From NCBI GenBank assembly GCA_947034885.2, contig OX344758.2, positions 8,124,501-8,188,500 on the forward strand: 64,000 nucleotides of DNA, written 5' to 3'. The notes below the pieces were generated by a model that saw nothing but the letters and a program-made list of their open reading frames with translations, was not told where the DNA came from and made no database searches. The stretch is from Thuidium tamariscinum. Lineage: Eukaryota; Streptophyta; Bryopsida; Hypnales; Thuidiaceae. Within the stretch, counting starts at the first letter, position 1. Every line of letters starts with the position of its first letter. The translations under genes and the position numbers were made by a program. Below, piece after piece: positions 30,970 through 43,897 of this stretch.

Positions 30970-31160
30970 CGCAACCACTACAATAATTGTCTTCTTTCCA
31001 ACCGTTTTTACTACAACTGCTATTGTGAACTTGATTTACAATGAACTCTTAGATTGACCTTATAAGGCAATCACTAAAGTAATTGTAATATTTCCAACCA
31101 TTTTCATTGTGACCACTTGACAAACTTGATTTATAATAGACCCTTAGATTGACCTTATTG
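30970..31160. repeat. ~96-bp tandem duplication, diverged
   Basis: 30970-31064 and 31065-31160 share CACTA..AATTGT, TTTCCAACC, AACTTGATTTA and CTTAGATTGACCTTAT in the same order and spacing. They are clearly homologous but differ at many positions, so the duplication is old. Confidence 0.75.
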
Positions 31161-32811
31161 ATAATTTCATCAGCTTCAACTGGTTTAGTTGGAATACACC
31201 AATAAATGTTCTTATTGCAATTCACCATGTGCTTTGACTTCCTACCATTTCATTTGTGAAGTCCAAATGACTTACTTAAGAGAAGATGAGTTTTCCATCA
31301 ATCAATGAATAGTATGATGAATGAAGGTGAAGGGACATAGAGGATATCTCAATCTTTGACCTTGGTAAACTTTGAAGTTTAGCATTTCAATTAATAACCA
31401 TTACGAAAAGTAGTGAAAATTCTATTTTGTAAAAAAATGACCATTTTTATATGGAATAATGAGACAAAATACTAATGATTTTTTGAACTAATGAAAATTT
31501 ATTGAAGATTGTTAATACCAAATTTCTTAGGCTAAGACGGGTTTTCCATTAATTTAGTCATTAACCCAAATGAATAACACCAACGACACCATTTCATGGC
31601 ATTTGAATGACTTTGCTCCATTGTAGAGGGACCTTAAAAGTAGCTTTCCATTTGTTTCTTTTTTCTTGACCTTTCACAAAGGATTATGAAGAGTACCTAA
31701 TTCTCTCTATAGTCTTGAGACTATTCCTTTTCATCTAATAAGGAATTAGTAAAAAAATGGATCCCAACATATGCTATTTTCAGTGTATTTTTGGAAGTTG
31801 TGGCTCCTTGCTCTAAATCTAAAATTTTGTCACAAAAATGATTTTTTTGGAATTTGAGCCTAACTAATAAAATGAAGGTCATCTATTCTAGTTTTAGCTC
31901 CAATTAAAATTTTGAAAAAAATTCATAATATTGAGTTTTTTATTGCAATTTGAACTTTAGATATATTTTTGATGTTTTCTATATTCAAAATATAGAAGGA
32001 CACGGGATTTGAATTTACACCATGATTTTTATTACTATAATGTACACACATGGTGAAATTTTAAAATTTTTAATAATAATTTTCTATTTGATATGATTTT
32101 TCTTCACTTGTAAAAATTCTCATAAAAATCAATTTTTGTCAAAAAAAATCTAAAATTTTTATGAAGTAAAGAAGACATCTAGCTTCATTTTTGAAAAATA
32201 ATTTTGAAAAATTTCATAAATATTTAGTTCAAAAATGGCAACAAAGTGAGTGATGGACATTGAGGCTTAAATACATCCATCAAGTGCTTATATGTCTATC
32301 CTTTAGGTGATAAATTCTTATGTGAGATTTTCATCATCATGCTAGGAGCTACCAAATACAAGAATTGTTCAATTGTTAGTTATTTGAAAAATTCATAAAA
32401 TTGCATATTTCTCTATCTTTCTCATAATTTTGGAAATCTTTAAAGTTGATTGATTATGATTTTATAGCATCATCTCTATAAACTATATGCATTTGTTGTA
32501 TATCCAGTTATCTACTTCAATAATTCTTATAATTAAACTTTGTCCAATCAAATCCTAAGAGTTGTAATCCTTAAAGGGTTGTTATTGTGGTTTGCAAAAT
32601 TATAACATTTAATAACATTCTATTCATTTTGACATGTTATTAATTTGAATATCACCACATATCTATATAATTCAAAGTCGAAGACTCATATTCTAGGAGC
32701 CTTAAGTGATCAAGTTGTATACAAAATAAACCATGAAGAAATTAGATGAAAAAGATTGGTACTATATTCATTGCATTGACACGTACAATTCCACAAATAA
32801 AAACAAATGCT
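31161..32811. other. AT-rich intergenic DNA
   Basis: No supported feature. Confidence 0.65.
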
Positions 32812-33747
32812 TTAACCCCTAAAGGACCACAACTATGTTTCCACCAAAACTGCTCCAAAACTGTCAGTTTTAGGACAACTACCAAATTTCAGAAAAAAAA
32901 ACATTTTTTGACATATGTAACCATTGGATCTTTTAGTGCATTAGTTTGGAAATATGTAGAAAAAATTTCATAAATTTCCACCATGTAGATTGTAGGATAT
33001 TAGTGTTTGAAGTTACAAAAGTCATTTTTTTTCCACTGCGAAAATCCGGGCAGCTGCACTTCAGAAGGTCACATTTGTATGAAAAAATGTCCAAAATGGT
33101 TGCAACTCTTTGGATTAATTCTCCAATTCAAGTTGTCTACATGCTTAAAAAATTTCATAACATTTGGAATTGTACAACATGTACCAAAAAAAAAGTAAGT
33201 AGAAAGAAGTAGAGAATGATTCAAAATACAAAAATGGTAACAATTTATTTATTGAATTGAAAAATGCCAATCCCAATGGTTCAAATGTTGTAATAAACAA
33301 CCTACATCCAATGTTTTTAATTTTTTTTCAAAAATATTGAAAATTGAGTAAAATAAAGGACTTCAAAGTTTATTTTAGAGAAGAGAGTCCATAACTACCC
33401 GCAAACTAAAATTCTTCATAACTTTTGACTCATTAATCCAAATGGAATGATTCAAAGCTTTCCATGTATATGTAAATCTATAAAACCGATTTCACATTTT
33501 TATTTCCAAAAAAAGTGATTTTTTCTGATTTGCCCAAACTGCCCGAGTTGAGAAACAAACAACATTTTATGCGATAACTTTTTAACCATGTAGTCAAAAG
33601 TCACGAAAATTGTTGGGCCTTTGAAGATACTCCTTGTCCACACCTTCTATTAAAGTTTGGTTCCAAAATATGGAAATCTCTAGCCACACGTACCTGCCCA
33701 AAATCGCTATGTTGCCAAAAAAGGCATGTTGGTCCTTTAGGGGTTAA
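32812..33747. mobile_element. 0.93-kb TTAA-flanked element with CCCCTAAAGGACCA ends
   Basis: TTAA lies at 32812-32815 and 33744-33747. The 928-bp body has perfect ends CCCCTAAAGGACCA and TGGTCCTTTAGGGG; identity extends a few bases further out into the flanks. A second, older copy in opposite orientation lies at 25038-25818. Short frames inside (up to 88 codons) show no transposase features. TTAA plus CCC(C)TA ends suggest a non-autonomous piggyBac-like element. Confidence 0.8.
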
Positions 33748-34914
33748 AGCAACTAATATGACCTTGTTGAAAGGTAGAATTCATATTTTTTTAATAAATT
33801 TTAATCAATTATATTCGATGTCTTCTAGAAGAATATTGTATTTGAACACCCAAATTGCTAATTGGAAGTGATTTTGTTTGGTGTTCAATAACAGGAAAAA
33901 ATTAAGGCTCTCTTAATATTGGGATAATTAATAGTGTACAATTACTCATTGACATGGTTAATTGTATATTTTGTTTGATTTAATACTTGCATACTGCATG
34001 GTTTGGAAGTAGTTAATTCACAATATTCTTCAAAAAGTATTTCTTCTATTTTTTTATTTCACATATAGTTTATCTTTACTTTAAAATTAAATATAAAATA
34101 AAAAAGTTCAGCACATGAATCAAACTTTCACACACTCAAAAATCAAAACCATGTTCTATATCCCATGTCATTGGTCAGATCAATTTATGGAACATAATTA
34201 ATCAATGTGTATCTTCCAACTAGTGTATCCTTATAAATTATATATATGTGTGTGTATACATACACACATATTAAGTAAATAAATAATGGAAAATGATTTC
34301 TAGTAGAAAATTTTAAGTGAAACAATTAGTGCATCTTACACTAATTTGATAACCTTAAGTAAGTTGAGATATGAGGTTTTAAGACAATTCACCTCTAAAA
34401 AACAATCATCTAAAACAAAAATAAATATTAGAATCTTCAATGTGTCAACAAAGGAACATTGCTTTTGAAGAATTATATGAATTCAATTTCAAACATTCAT
34501 AAATAATTCTCATAGAATCCAAAAACTATAAATAAATATGGATAAAATGAAATTTCCATTGGTCTTTTAAGATATATTCAATCAAAATTACTTGAAGGTG
34601 TGCAAGTCCATCTAAAAGCTAGATTGCCTTTTTTTTTTAAACCCCACATTGTGACAAAGTGGCTCTTCAATGTTTTCAAATGAATAGTACCAAATGAAAA
34701 ATTGTGATTTTTCATTTGGTTTTTTAGGAGTTATTTGACTATGATATGTTTTCACAAGATGGTGGTGGAAATCACCTCATTGAAATATTGTTGGCTCCTC
34801 TAAATAAGGAGATGTCAAAAAGGATTTTCATTTGATTTGGCAACTTATTCTTTTTTCCTCTAAATCTAAATTTTTTGCCTTCTTAGTTTAAATATTTTTT
34901 TGAATTTGATCCCA
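33748..34914. other. AT-rich intergenic DNA
   Basis: Holds only a short TATGTGTGTGTATACATACA-type palindrome at about 34245-34270. Confidence 0.6.
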
Positions 34915-35433
34915 ATCCCAGGTATGCAACTCCCATATTATAAGGCCTTGATTATAATCACTTTTAATGCATTTTAATCTATTCTCAAAGTATATAATTT
35001 GTTTTAATGTAGGAAATTCTTGTAGCCCTTTTAACAAGGAATTCAAAAATGTAATTATATATATAAAATGAATATTTTGAGGGCAATAATAGCATTAAAA
35101 ACCTAATTATATGAGTTTTTTTAATACATGTATCATAGGCCGAGCTACCCAAATTTGGGGGCTTTTTAATAGAAATTTAGTTTTAATTGGAGAAAACTTT
35201 TTGCATGGATTTTTAAAAACTATGCATAGGTGTTTTCATTCTTCATTTATATTGTGAATTTTTTTTTAGAATGTATGTAATGCAATATTTTCTACATATA
35301 ATTTTCTTTTAATTTGGCCTTCACCTAACTTTTTGGTCTTTTTAATTTCATTTAATTTTAACAAAAGTCATCCTCTAAGCCATTTTAATGCCAATGACCC
35401 CTATATATAATACAAGAGTTGCGTACCCAGGAT
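34915..35433. mobile_element. 519-bp element with ~28-bp imperfect TIRs
   Basis: The left end ATCCCAGGTATGCAACTC and the inverse complement of the right end, ATCCTGGGTACGCAACTC, correspond, and similarity continues into a TATTATA block. Interior A/T-rich and non-coding. Superfamily not determined. Confidence 0.65.
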
Positions 35434-36054
35434 CCCAATTAATAGAATGAAATTAATAACATCTAATATCTATTCTAATTTAAAAATTCCTAATATTAAG
35501 CTACATATTGCAATTTTAACTTGGGGCCTATTTCCACAATTTATTGATTTTTTAATTTAAGGATGATAAATTTTTACATTATACAATAATAGTCTACTCT
35601 ATAATGTAAAACTATGGTACTATTTAAAAAAAATTGCCAAAAAATTTGATTATATGTATACATTGAAAAAGATTATATTACATCTTTTAAAAATAAAAAT
35701 GAAATATTTCTAAATCAAATTTTGTCTCAAAATCATGTACACAAAGCAAAACCTATGACCATGTGAATACCTTCAATATTTTTAGGATTGAGGCCAAAAA
35801 GCCATCAATGGATGAGTTTCTAACATCATTATAATATTGAAGGATGCACCGACTGATTCAAGAATTACATTATTCTTGAGAAAATACTTTGAAAATAAAT
35901 CTTCTTTTTTTTAAGGTTAAATCCTATGAAGACAATATGAGCTTTCAAAGTTTAATGAATGGCTTCACCTATTTAAAAAAAAGAAAAGAATACACACCTT
36001 GGTCATGGGTCTGTTTACTAGGACGCTTTGCATCTTTTACCCGTCCCCGTCACA
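35434..36054. other. Boundary from AT-rich desert to the PPK1 gene island
   Basis: No feature. Composition switches abruptly from A/T-rich to mixed at about 36000. Confidence 0.6.
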
Positions 36055-36099
36055 AGTTCTGATCGAGTGACGCGTGTCGAGGTCAGAGCTCCCGACAGA

Positions 36100-36162
36100 T
36101 TCCAGAATCTACGACTCACACGGAATGTTCAGAATCTACACTTTACCATAGAACGTCTCGAA
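36100..36162 (+). promoter_or_regulatory. Cluster of heat-shock-element-like sites upstream of PPK1
   Basis: Alternating GAA/TTC units occur three times in 63 bases: TTCCAGAA (36100-36107), GAATGTTCAGAA (36123-36134) and GAACGTCTCGAA (36151-36162, middle unit one base off). GAACTTCGAA follows at 36214-36223. nGAAnnTTCn arrays are the known binding sites of heat-shock factors. They lie about 540-600 bases before the PPK1 ATG. The same stretch also contains a repeated GAATCTACGACTC, which may instead explain the pattern. Confidence 0.4.
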
Positions 36163-36703
36163 TCTACGACTCCCACTCGCAGTCTGCATCTCCCTCCGCG
36201 GCACGATGCTCCCGAACTTCGAATGGCGATGGCACCACCTACTCCTCCGTCTCGCTAGATGGGGTGTAGGTGGCTCTTTTCCGTCAATTACTATGTGGCC
36301 ATTCCATCTCGTTGGATTGCTGATTTGCGATTAGCTTTTGAAATTTCCGAGTTCCGAGCTTCTACAGTGCCAATTGCGTGTCTTCCGTTGTCTGAGAATT
36401 TGAAGATTGGAGGCTAATTGGAAGGAGTTTCGTTCGGGATTTGATTCTTTCCTGTGAGTGATAGCTGATGAAAGAGGAGAGAGAGCGTTCTTATTAGAAT
36501 TCTATTGCAGGGTGTCGCGAATTTCATACATCTCTCTGTTCTCGGGAAGCATCAAGTGAATTCGAAGGAATTATGCGACGCGAATTTTGGGGACACATTT
36601 TTGGTAAACGTCGTGCTAGGATCTCCGAGAACCCAGTAAATTGATTCAATCGGAGGTCACGCGTGTTTTGGGTTTTGTCGAATTGTGAGCGTGATTGATT
36701 TGC

Positions 36704-39700
36704 ATGGGGGGTGCTGCTGCGGGGTTGGGCACTACCATAACAACAAAATGTGTGGGACTCTCGACCTCCGGAAGAAGCCGTAGCGCCTTGCCTTCGAAGC
36801 CTTGCGCATGCAGTCTAGTCAGGAGCTCCCAATTCCACCTCAATGCGGCGAGAATGCTGCCCTCCGCGGCTCCGAAGAACGGAGTTTCATCGGCGTCCGC
36901 GAGTGCAGGGTTAGGTCGCTCCAGGGGTCAAGTTTCAAGGTGGGTGAAGAAGAGAAACCAAGTTGGCCGCGTGCAGGTCGACGCTCTAGTTCACCGTCCC
37001 TGGGAGTCTGAAGGCACCGCAAACGAGGAAACGGTGTTGACGGAGTTGGAGAATGGAGCTTTGGTGGAGGAGAAGAACGCTGTCACGGTGGCCTTGAAGG
37101 AAGAAGAGACCATCAAGAAACAAGATGACGGTAAACAAATCTTCAAGTCGAAGGTATTGTTCCTTTCACCTCTAGGGTACCGTCCCTAAGCCTAGGGTTG
37201 AAGAATTGAGTCTAGAACGTGTGTAGATTGTGTCCAGAAGTGTGTTTTGATTTGTTCAGGGTTTGATGTTAGGTGGATGAGGCAAAGCATAGGGCGAGAA
37301 AGTCGAAAGCGGCCGTGAAGAAAGTGGAGGTCGAAGCTGAGGTACAGAGCCAGCCATCTGTGACAGGGAATGTGATCATGCCGCCGCAGAAACAAGAAGG
37401 ACTGGAAGCGGATGTTGCAGGCATTGGAGTCGATACTCTGGTTGAAGCAGATTTGGTTTATAACAAAGAGCTAAGGTAATAGTTTAATTTTCATTGGTGG
37501 CTTGCTCGAAGCCTTGTTTAGTACGTTTGATTGAAGTAGAAATTCTTACAAGTTCTGGATTTCTAAGTTATTAAACCGTTTGGTTTGGTTTGCAGTTGGC
37601 TTGCATTCAACTGGCGAGTGCTGCATATGGCACTCGATGTTCGCACACCGCTTCTTGAGGTACTAATAAAATCAGTTTTGAGACTTTTGCGTTGGGTTCC
37701 TCCTACGAAGTGATTTCGAGATTGTTATCTTACGCATGATGAAAGTGGAAACTGTACGATTTCAATTTGTCTTTTGTAAATAGACGCTCATGTTAGTTGC
37801 GATGGGATTGATGTCATGAGCAGAGATTACGGTTTCTGGCCATCTCTGCACGAAATTTAGACGAGTTCTTCTGTAAGCGTATTGGAGCCTTGAAGAGGCA
37901 AGAAGCTGCAGGTGTGGAAAATCTGATCAAAGTCCAGACCCAAATAGCCTGGACTCCTCAACAACAGCTGAAATATGTTGCACGGTAAGAATGTCTCTTG
38001 TGGCTGTTATTGTAATCGTGTGCTTTGGCTTGACTGGATGACCAAGACTGTCTTCATGATGGCTCAGTTGTGAAAGCTCCTTGCAAAAGGATTGAAATTT
38101 CTTGCTAGAATGAAACTCCAGCAAGCTACTGAAGGTCTTGCTGGAATGAATCTCTTTGTAATGTAGTCCGGGACTAACTTCCTCTAGTTTTGTACAGAGA
38201 GGTGCGGTTGATGGTGGACACACAAATTGCTTGCTTAACAGAGGACGTGTTGCCAGCACTCAAAAAGAAAGGGATAAATTTGGTTGATTATGACGATCTT
38301 CATTTGCATGAGAAGAACCAGGTATCTTCTCCTAGCGTCCGTGACTTTGGGAGTTACATTCCTTGATGTTTTTTCTCCTGAGTTCCCATTTTATTCTCAC
38401 ATTTACAAACTTTTTTTTTTCATTTTCTCTGATAGTTGACAGTACTTTCTGGAACAAAGTTAGTATATATTGGGAAGAATAGATTTTGTAATCTTGAAAA
38501 CTTACCATTTTTGAATACATGACTGTTGGTTCAGCTCAGACTTTACTTCAAGTCATCCTTGGAGCCTATCCTGACGCCATTGGCAGTGGACCCGGGACAT
38601 CCATTTCCCTATATTGGCAACCTAACATCAAGCATTGCGGTGGTATGCACTTTTTGTCTTGATAAGTCATTTAAAGAAGATTCTAGAGCTCGAATTCAAA
38701 TGCTTTGAATTTCCGCGGCATCTTTCGCTGGCCACGGTAAGTTTAACGGATTTGTATGAATTTTAGCTACCATAGTCCCTGTTGATTAGATATGCATTCG
38801 ATGGGCTCAGACTATGGACGCTCTTTGCATGTTAAAGGTCTCATGGTTATGGCTCAAACGATACAGGTTCTTCGAGATCCTTATGATGATGCAGTCCAAT
38901 TTGCGATTGTGTCTGTACCCTCTGGATTGGAGCGATGGAAGAGCTTAGCATTCAGTAAATCTGATGAGTATGTCCACGGAACATTTTTGGTGTAACCTGG
39001 CTTCCTCCATAGGTTTTGTACATTTTAATGAGGGCGTACAAATTTTATTTTGTCGAAAATTTATCTGAGGAACAAGTTATTATTCTTTGCACATTATATG
39101 AATTATTTGTACGCAAGAGGTTCATCGGCTTTCCTGCAACTGACCTACAGACTGTTCGTTGCTTTCGTCAGGTTCAACAGGAATGCATTTGTCTCGGTTG
39201 AAGCGGTCATCATTAATAACCTGGATCTCCTCTTTGGTGGAATGGAGATCAAGTCCGCACACGTGTTCCGAACAACGCGAAATGCAGATGTTGCTCGGAA
39301 TGAGGAGGAAGCCGAAGATCTCTTGGAGATGATAACGGATGAGGTAAATGTGCTCTGTTGTCAGCTATACACACAGATGTGCACTTTTAGGTGACCATCT
39401 AAGCAGTTGTTTCGCATACATATTCCATAAAAAAATCTTTTCCTGTGGGGCTCATTTGCTCCAATTCTCAACCAGATGAGGGAGCTCAGGTTTGCTCCTT
39501 TCGTACGACTGGAAGTCGACTGCGAGATGCCTCTTGAAGTTGTGCAGCGGTTGACTATGGAGTTAGGACTCAGTGATAAAGACGATGTCTACTCTATATG
39601 TGGCCCTATGGCACTTGGAGGTGAGAATCAATGCTCGAGTAAATCCTTTTATTTCACTCAGGAGCTTCTTCATAGCTGCTGGACTGAGCTGCGGTTATTT

Positions 39701-42700
39701 GTTTCTCGTCAATAATACGCCAGTTGAACTTCTCGGTGGACACCTCAACTTTGTTGTTCTCTGTAGTAGGTTATGGAGATCCTCTTAATTGCTTATCCTG
39801 TCTTGACCCTGCTTGACCTTCACGTTGTAAAACAGAGCTGGATTCTTTACCGGTCAAGCTTGAGTTGAACTCACCACTTGCTTACACCTCTTGGACTGCA
39901 AAGACCCATCCCCGGTTACAAGGGGTATGTCATCAAATTTAACCATCCATTAGTTGAAAGTATCTGCGCTTATATACATTGTTGTTAAACCTTATACGAG
40001 CACTTCTGTTGAATTCTGAGTGGAAATCTATTGAGACCACCTCATTATTGTGTGTAGGCTGATGTTTTCGAAGTCATAAGGAAAGGAGATATTCTTCTTC
40101 ATCATCCTTACCACAGTTTCGTGACAAGTACCCAACACTTTGTTGAGGTAGCTGCAAATGATCCAAAGGTACTTTCGTATCCAGCACAATGGAATTTGTC
40201 AGGAAGTCAAGATTTTGCAGAATGTGTGTAAATGGTGTTTACAGATGACAAGGTTATTTTTCAAGTTTTGAAATAGATCTGTTATTTTCCCAGTTTCATT
40301 CCTGTTTTCGTTTCGTTGCTTCTTTTATGTTTGCAGTTATGGTAAGACTGTGCGTCAATTCTCCACGAGCTGATGAAATGCTTGCCATGTGTTGTTTGAC
40401 GTCTCCTTGGCATTTTTTTGAAATTTGCAGGTAGCAGCGATTAAGGCTACTCTATATCGCACCAACAATGACAGTCCCGTCATCTCCGCACTAGCGAAAG
40501 CTGCTGAATCCGGAAAGCAGGTCAGCTTGAGTGCTCGTGAATCAACTTCAGTTATATAAGATAGAATAGCTTTTCCACCCGGGAAGCTCCTCAAAATAAC
40601 ATGACTTCCTCAACACGCTTGTGTCAAAAAAAAAAAAAAAAAAAAAAATAACATGACTTGGATAGCTGGCAATTAGTTGTAGAAAAATCTCCGCTGTTAT
40701 TATTAGGGGTTTGTGCTAAGTTCTTTGGAGTAAACTCTCTGACTGAGCTAGTGGGGGGTTCAAAACTACCGTTGTGACCTGCATCTGGTCAGCTAGTTTT
40801 GAATTGGACATTGTTAGTAGGAAAAAGTAAAGATATTAAGAAGTCGTCTACGCTGTAGTTTATCCTAAATGGGTTTATATTGAGCAGGGATGTTAGATTT
40901 CTCCTTAAGAATCATATGCCTTTGCTCTTGCCTGTTCAGGTGGCTGTGTTGGTGGAGTTAAAAGCTCGATTTGATGAAGTTCGGAATATGGGATTTGCTC
41001 AAAAATTGGAAGTAAGTTGGAAGCCCGACCATGCGTTATGTAAATAAGCAGGAACCGGGTATGTGAACTAGACTGCACATACTGTTCTGATGCCATCCTT
41101 TCTCGTGCTTGCAGGATGCCGGTTGTAATGTTGCGTACGGATTGGTGGGGCTCAAAACTCACTGTAAATGCATCATGGTAGTACGCCGGGTATGCTGCTG
41201 TTCTGGAAGCCTTCAGTTCCTTATCCTGCACAATATCAGTTCTTGTATGTGTTTTCACTTGCTATTCTATCTGATTTTATACGTGCAAGATGACTGCAAA
41301 TAATTTGTGCCTCACAATGCTGTACCCCTTTCTTAAAAGGTTGTTTGCATATTTCGCAGGAGGAGGATGGACTCCGAACATATGTCCACTTGGGGACCGG
41401 GAATTATAATCCCCGCACAGCATCAGTTTACACAGACTTCGGTCTTCTCAGGTGTGACATCTTAAACTATTAGTTCATGGCTCATGGACCCTCGAATGCA
41501 TTTCGTGTGTGTAATTTGAACTGTTCTATTCATCAATGGATTGTCCTATGCAGCTGCGACCCTGACCTTGGGATGGATGTTGCGGATCTCTTCAAGTACT
41601 TGACTGGTTATCACAGACAGGTTAAGGTCCATTTTAAAACATACGTAAAACCTCTTTAGAGGGACAACTTATGGCAGTCCTTCGTTAGATAGGAGTGTAC
41701 TATTATGGCAGAGCTCCAGGTCGTGCTTGCTCTCAAATACTGTTAACCCTCTCAAATGACACACTCTGTTATTGCACATTTTCTGTGTACACTCAGAATC
41801 TGTCATGTCGTGTACCCATCTGATTGGGCAACTTCCACATTTCAAGTTATGAACATGTTAGAGTGAATTTAGAAGCCCATCTACACCCCCACGACAGTGT
41901 CATCAGAGAGGGTTGGGTGTAATTTCTGAAGTACACTTGAGAGCGTGAGCAGGAGCTGAATTACAAGAGTTATCTGCATCTTGCCTTGTGGTCGCATGTT
42001 TTACTCCGCAAGCTAAAATTATTTTATTGACATTGCAGGTGGCATATCGCAAGTTGTTAGTCGCACCAGGAACAATGCGAAATGAGTTCGTTTGTCTGAT
42101 AGAGAGGTACCTAAATATCTTCTGTTTGCTTGGTATATCTGCCGAGAAAGTACTAGGAACTGATAATCCTTTTAGTTTTTCTGAGATTGTTATCGATTAA
42201 TAGAACGCCAGGATCAGCTGCATTATGATCTGTCCTAGAGTGCTCACAGAGTTGGCCCGCTTGACGTGAATTCATGACAGGGAGATTGCTAATGCTCAAG
42301 CGGGAAAGCCTGCAAGCATCATTATCAAATGTAACGGCCTTGATGACAAGGTATGATTTGTGCTCAGAGTTAAACTTGAATCCTCTTTGTTCTTCCTTGT
42401 CCGCATGTCATCGGTTATCAAGAGTCACATGCAAACGGAAATAAAACGACGTATAGTTCTGCTGTGGGTACCAAGATAAGACACATTGGAAGGAAATAAG
42501 CATCTGGACTTACTGAAAGGTTACTGGGTTCGACAGGTGATGGTGACAAAGTTGTATGAAGCCTCCAAAGCAGGTGTCAAAATTGACTGCATTGTTCGCG
42601 GCATGTGTCTAATTCGCACCGGAATTCCGAATGTCAGGTATCTTACGTCGACGTCCATTATGAACCCATTGATTAGGCTTGTGAACTCTATTGCTAGGTT

Positions 42701-43897
42701 CTCAATAGGGGGTTTCAGTGCTCACTATGTGCGCTGCTAGGTTTCAAGTTTTCCTTTCCAAGTTTGGCTCTGCACAATCTGGGGCCCAAAATGATGTCTC
42801 CTAAATATTGGCCCCGCATCGAGTTTGCAAGTCTCTGAAAAAAATCGCCTCTAATTTGGAACCAAACTCTAACAACCCCTGTGGTGTTACGGCAGATGAC
42901 ATAATTTTTGCTATTATTTGCTTCAAAATGCCTATTTTCTGATTCTGCTCATGGGAGATGATGTTTCTGCGCAGCGACAACATACGTGTGGTCAGCATTC
43001 TCGGAAGGTTTTTAGAGCATCATCGGGTTTTCCGCTTTGAGAATGGTGAGGTGACGGGAAAGTTTCTGTTATTTTTGTTATTCGCAAAACGAGTACTGCT
43101 CTATTGTAGTGGCAGAGTTAAGAGTAGCATGTTTGCAGGATTCTGAAGATTGGCTGATTTGTTTGATTTGCTGTCGTGCAGGAGGGAAGACCGAGTACTA
43201 CATGGGCTCTGCCGATTGGATGACTCGGAACCTCACTCGTCGAGTCGAAGTTGTGACTCCTGTTGAAGATGAATCTCTTAAGAAGGAATTACAGGTGGGG
43301 CAGCGCTTTAAAATCCCTTACTGCTTGGAGTCCGTTGCAAACCTAATCTTGTCGATCACCTGTCTGTCTGGAAAGCCCCGGTTTCCTCGAAAAAACTCTA
43401 ATTTGAGTTCGTGAACAATAGAGGGAGTTCCTGTAGAGTCCAGTGATTTTGTTGAATTCTCCCTAATTCTTTCCCATTTGGCACAAAGCTAATTTGGTTA
43501 GCTCGCAAGCTCTAGTGCTTTCTCCATGCAAATTCATTCGTCTTTTCCAATCCTCAATGGATTTAGCTTAAACCAGTTCGTTGAATTGCAAGAGCTGACA
43601 CTCCTTTTGCGGTGGCAGGAAATGCTCGATGCCTGCTTGAGCGATCGGCGCAAGGCGTGGGAGATGAGGCCGGATGGACGGTACCAACTGCTCGGAGTTG
43701 GCAACATGAAGACCCCGCCTCGGAAACACGATCCCCAAATGGCGTCTGCGAAGCTGATAGCAGCCGTGGAAACCATGGGTCTTCACGAAGGTCTCATGGA
43801 GATTGTCGCCAAACGTTGCAGGAAAGCCAAAAAGGTGAACCTGAGGAAGAAAGACGGCAGCGCCATCAAAGCTAGGCGTCAATATGACAGCAGTTAA
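36704..43897 (+). CDS. PPK1: Polyphosphate kinase 1, 22 exons, probably organelle-targeted
   Basis: Makes inorganic polyphosphate from ATP, reversibly. Exons: 36704-37153, 37273-37475, 37596-37659, 37824-37984, 38198-38321, 38535-38642, 38867-38967, 39172-39343, 39476-39620, 39836-39924, 40058-40168, 40431-40520, 40940-41011, 41115-41189, 41360-41451, 41554-41620, 42039-42106, 42281-42350, 42537-42637, 42975-43045, 43182-43294, 43619-43897. All are GT-AG, all phases agree and no stop interrupts, giving 941 residues against about 690 in bacteria. Family marks: [12 protein letters not shown] near 216, LTPLAVD..HPFP in exon 6, ILLHHPY in exon 11, GLKTHCK with the phospho-acceptor His646, GTGNYN, LEHHR with the second conserved His803, and [10 protein letters not shown]. 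The 214-residue N-terminal extension is Ala/Ser/Arg-rich at first, like a chloroplast or mitochondrial leader, then Glu/Lys-rich. The last 60 residues are basic. The introns rule out bacterial contamination. Confidence 0.95.

Noticed and set aside
30860..31020. MADS-box remnant near the coiled-coil exon
   Set aside because: A run like RKKGLQEALL on the plus strand is short, on the opposite strand to the helix exon, and lacks the rest of a MADS domain.
36028..36258. 76-codon frame upstream of PPK1 as a separate gene
   Set aside because: Composition follows from short GAATCTAC-type repeats; it ends well before the PPK1 start and shows no motif. More likely promoter or leader sequence.
36704..43897. 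Bacterial contamination or a recent bacterial insertion as the source of PPK1
   Set aside because: Twenty-one GT-AG introns of plant size, all in consistent phase, and an organelle-type leader make this a settled nuclear gene.
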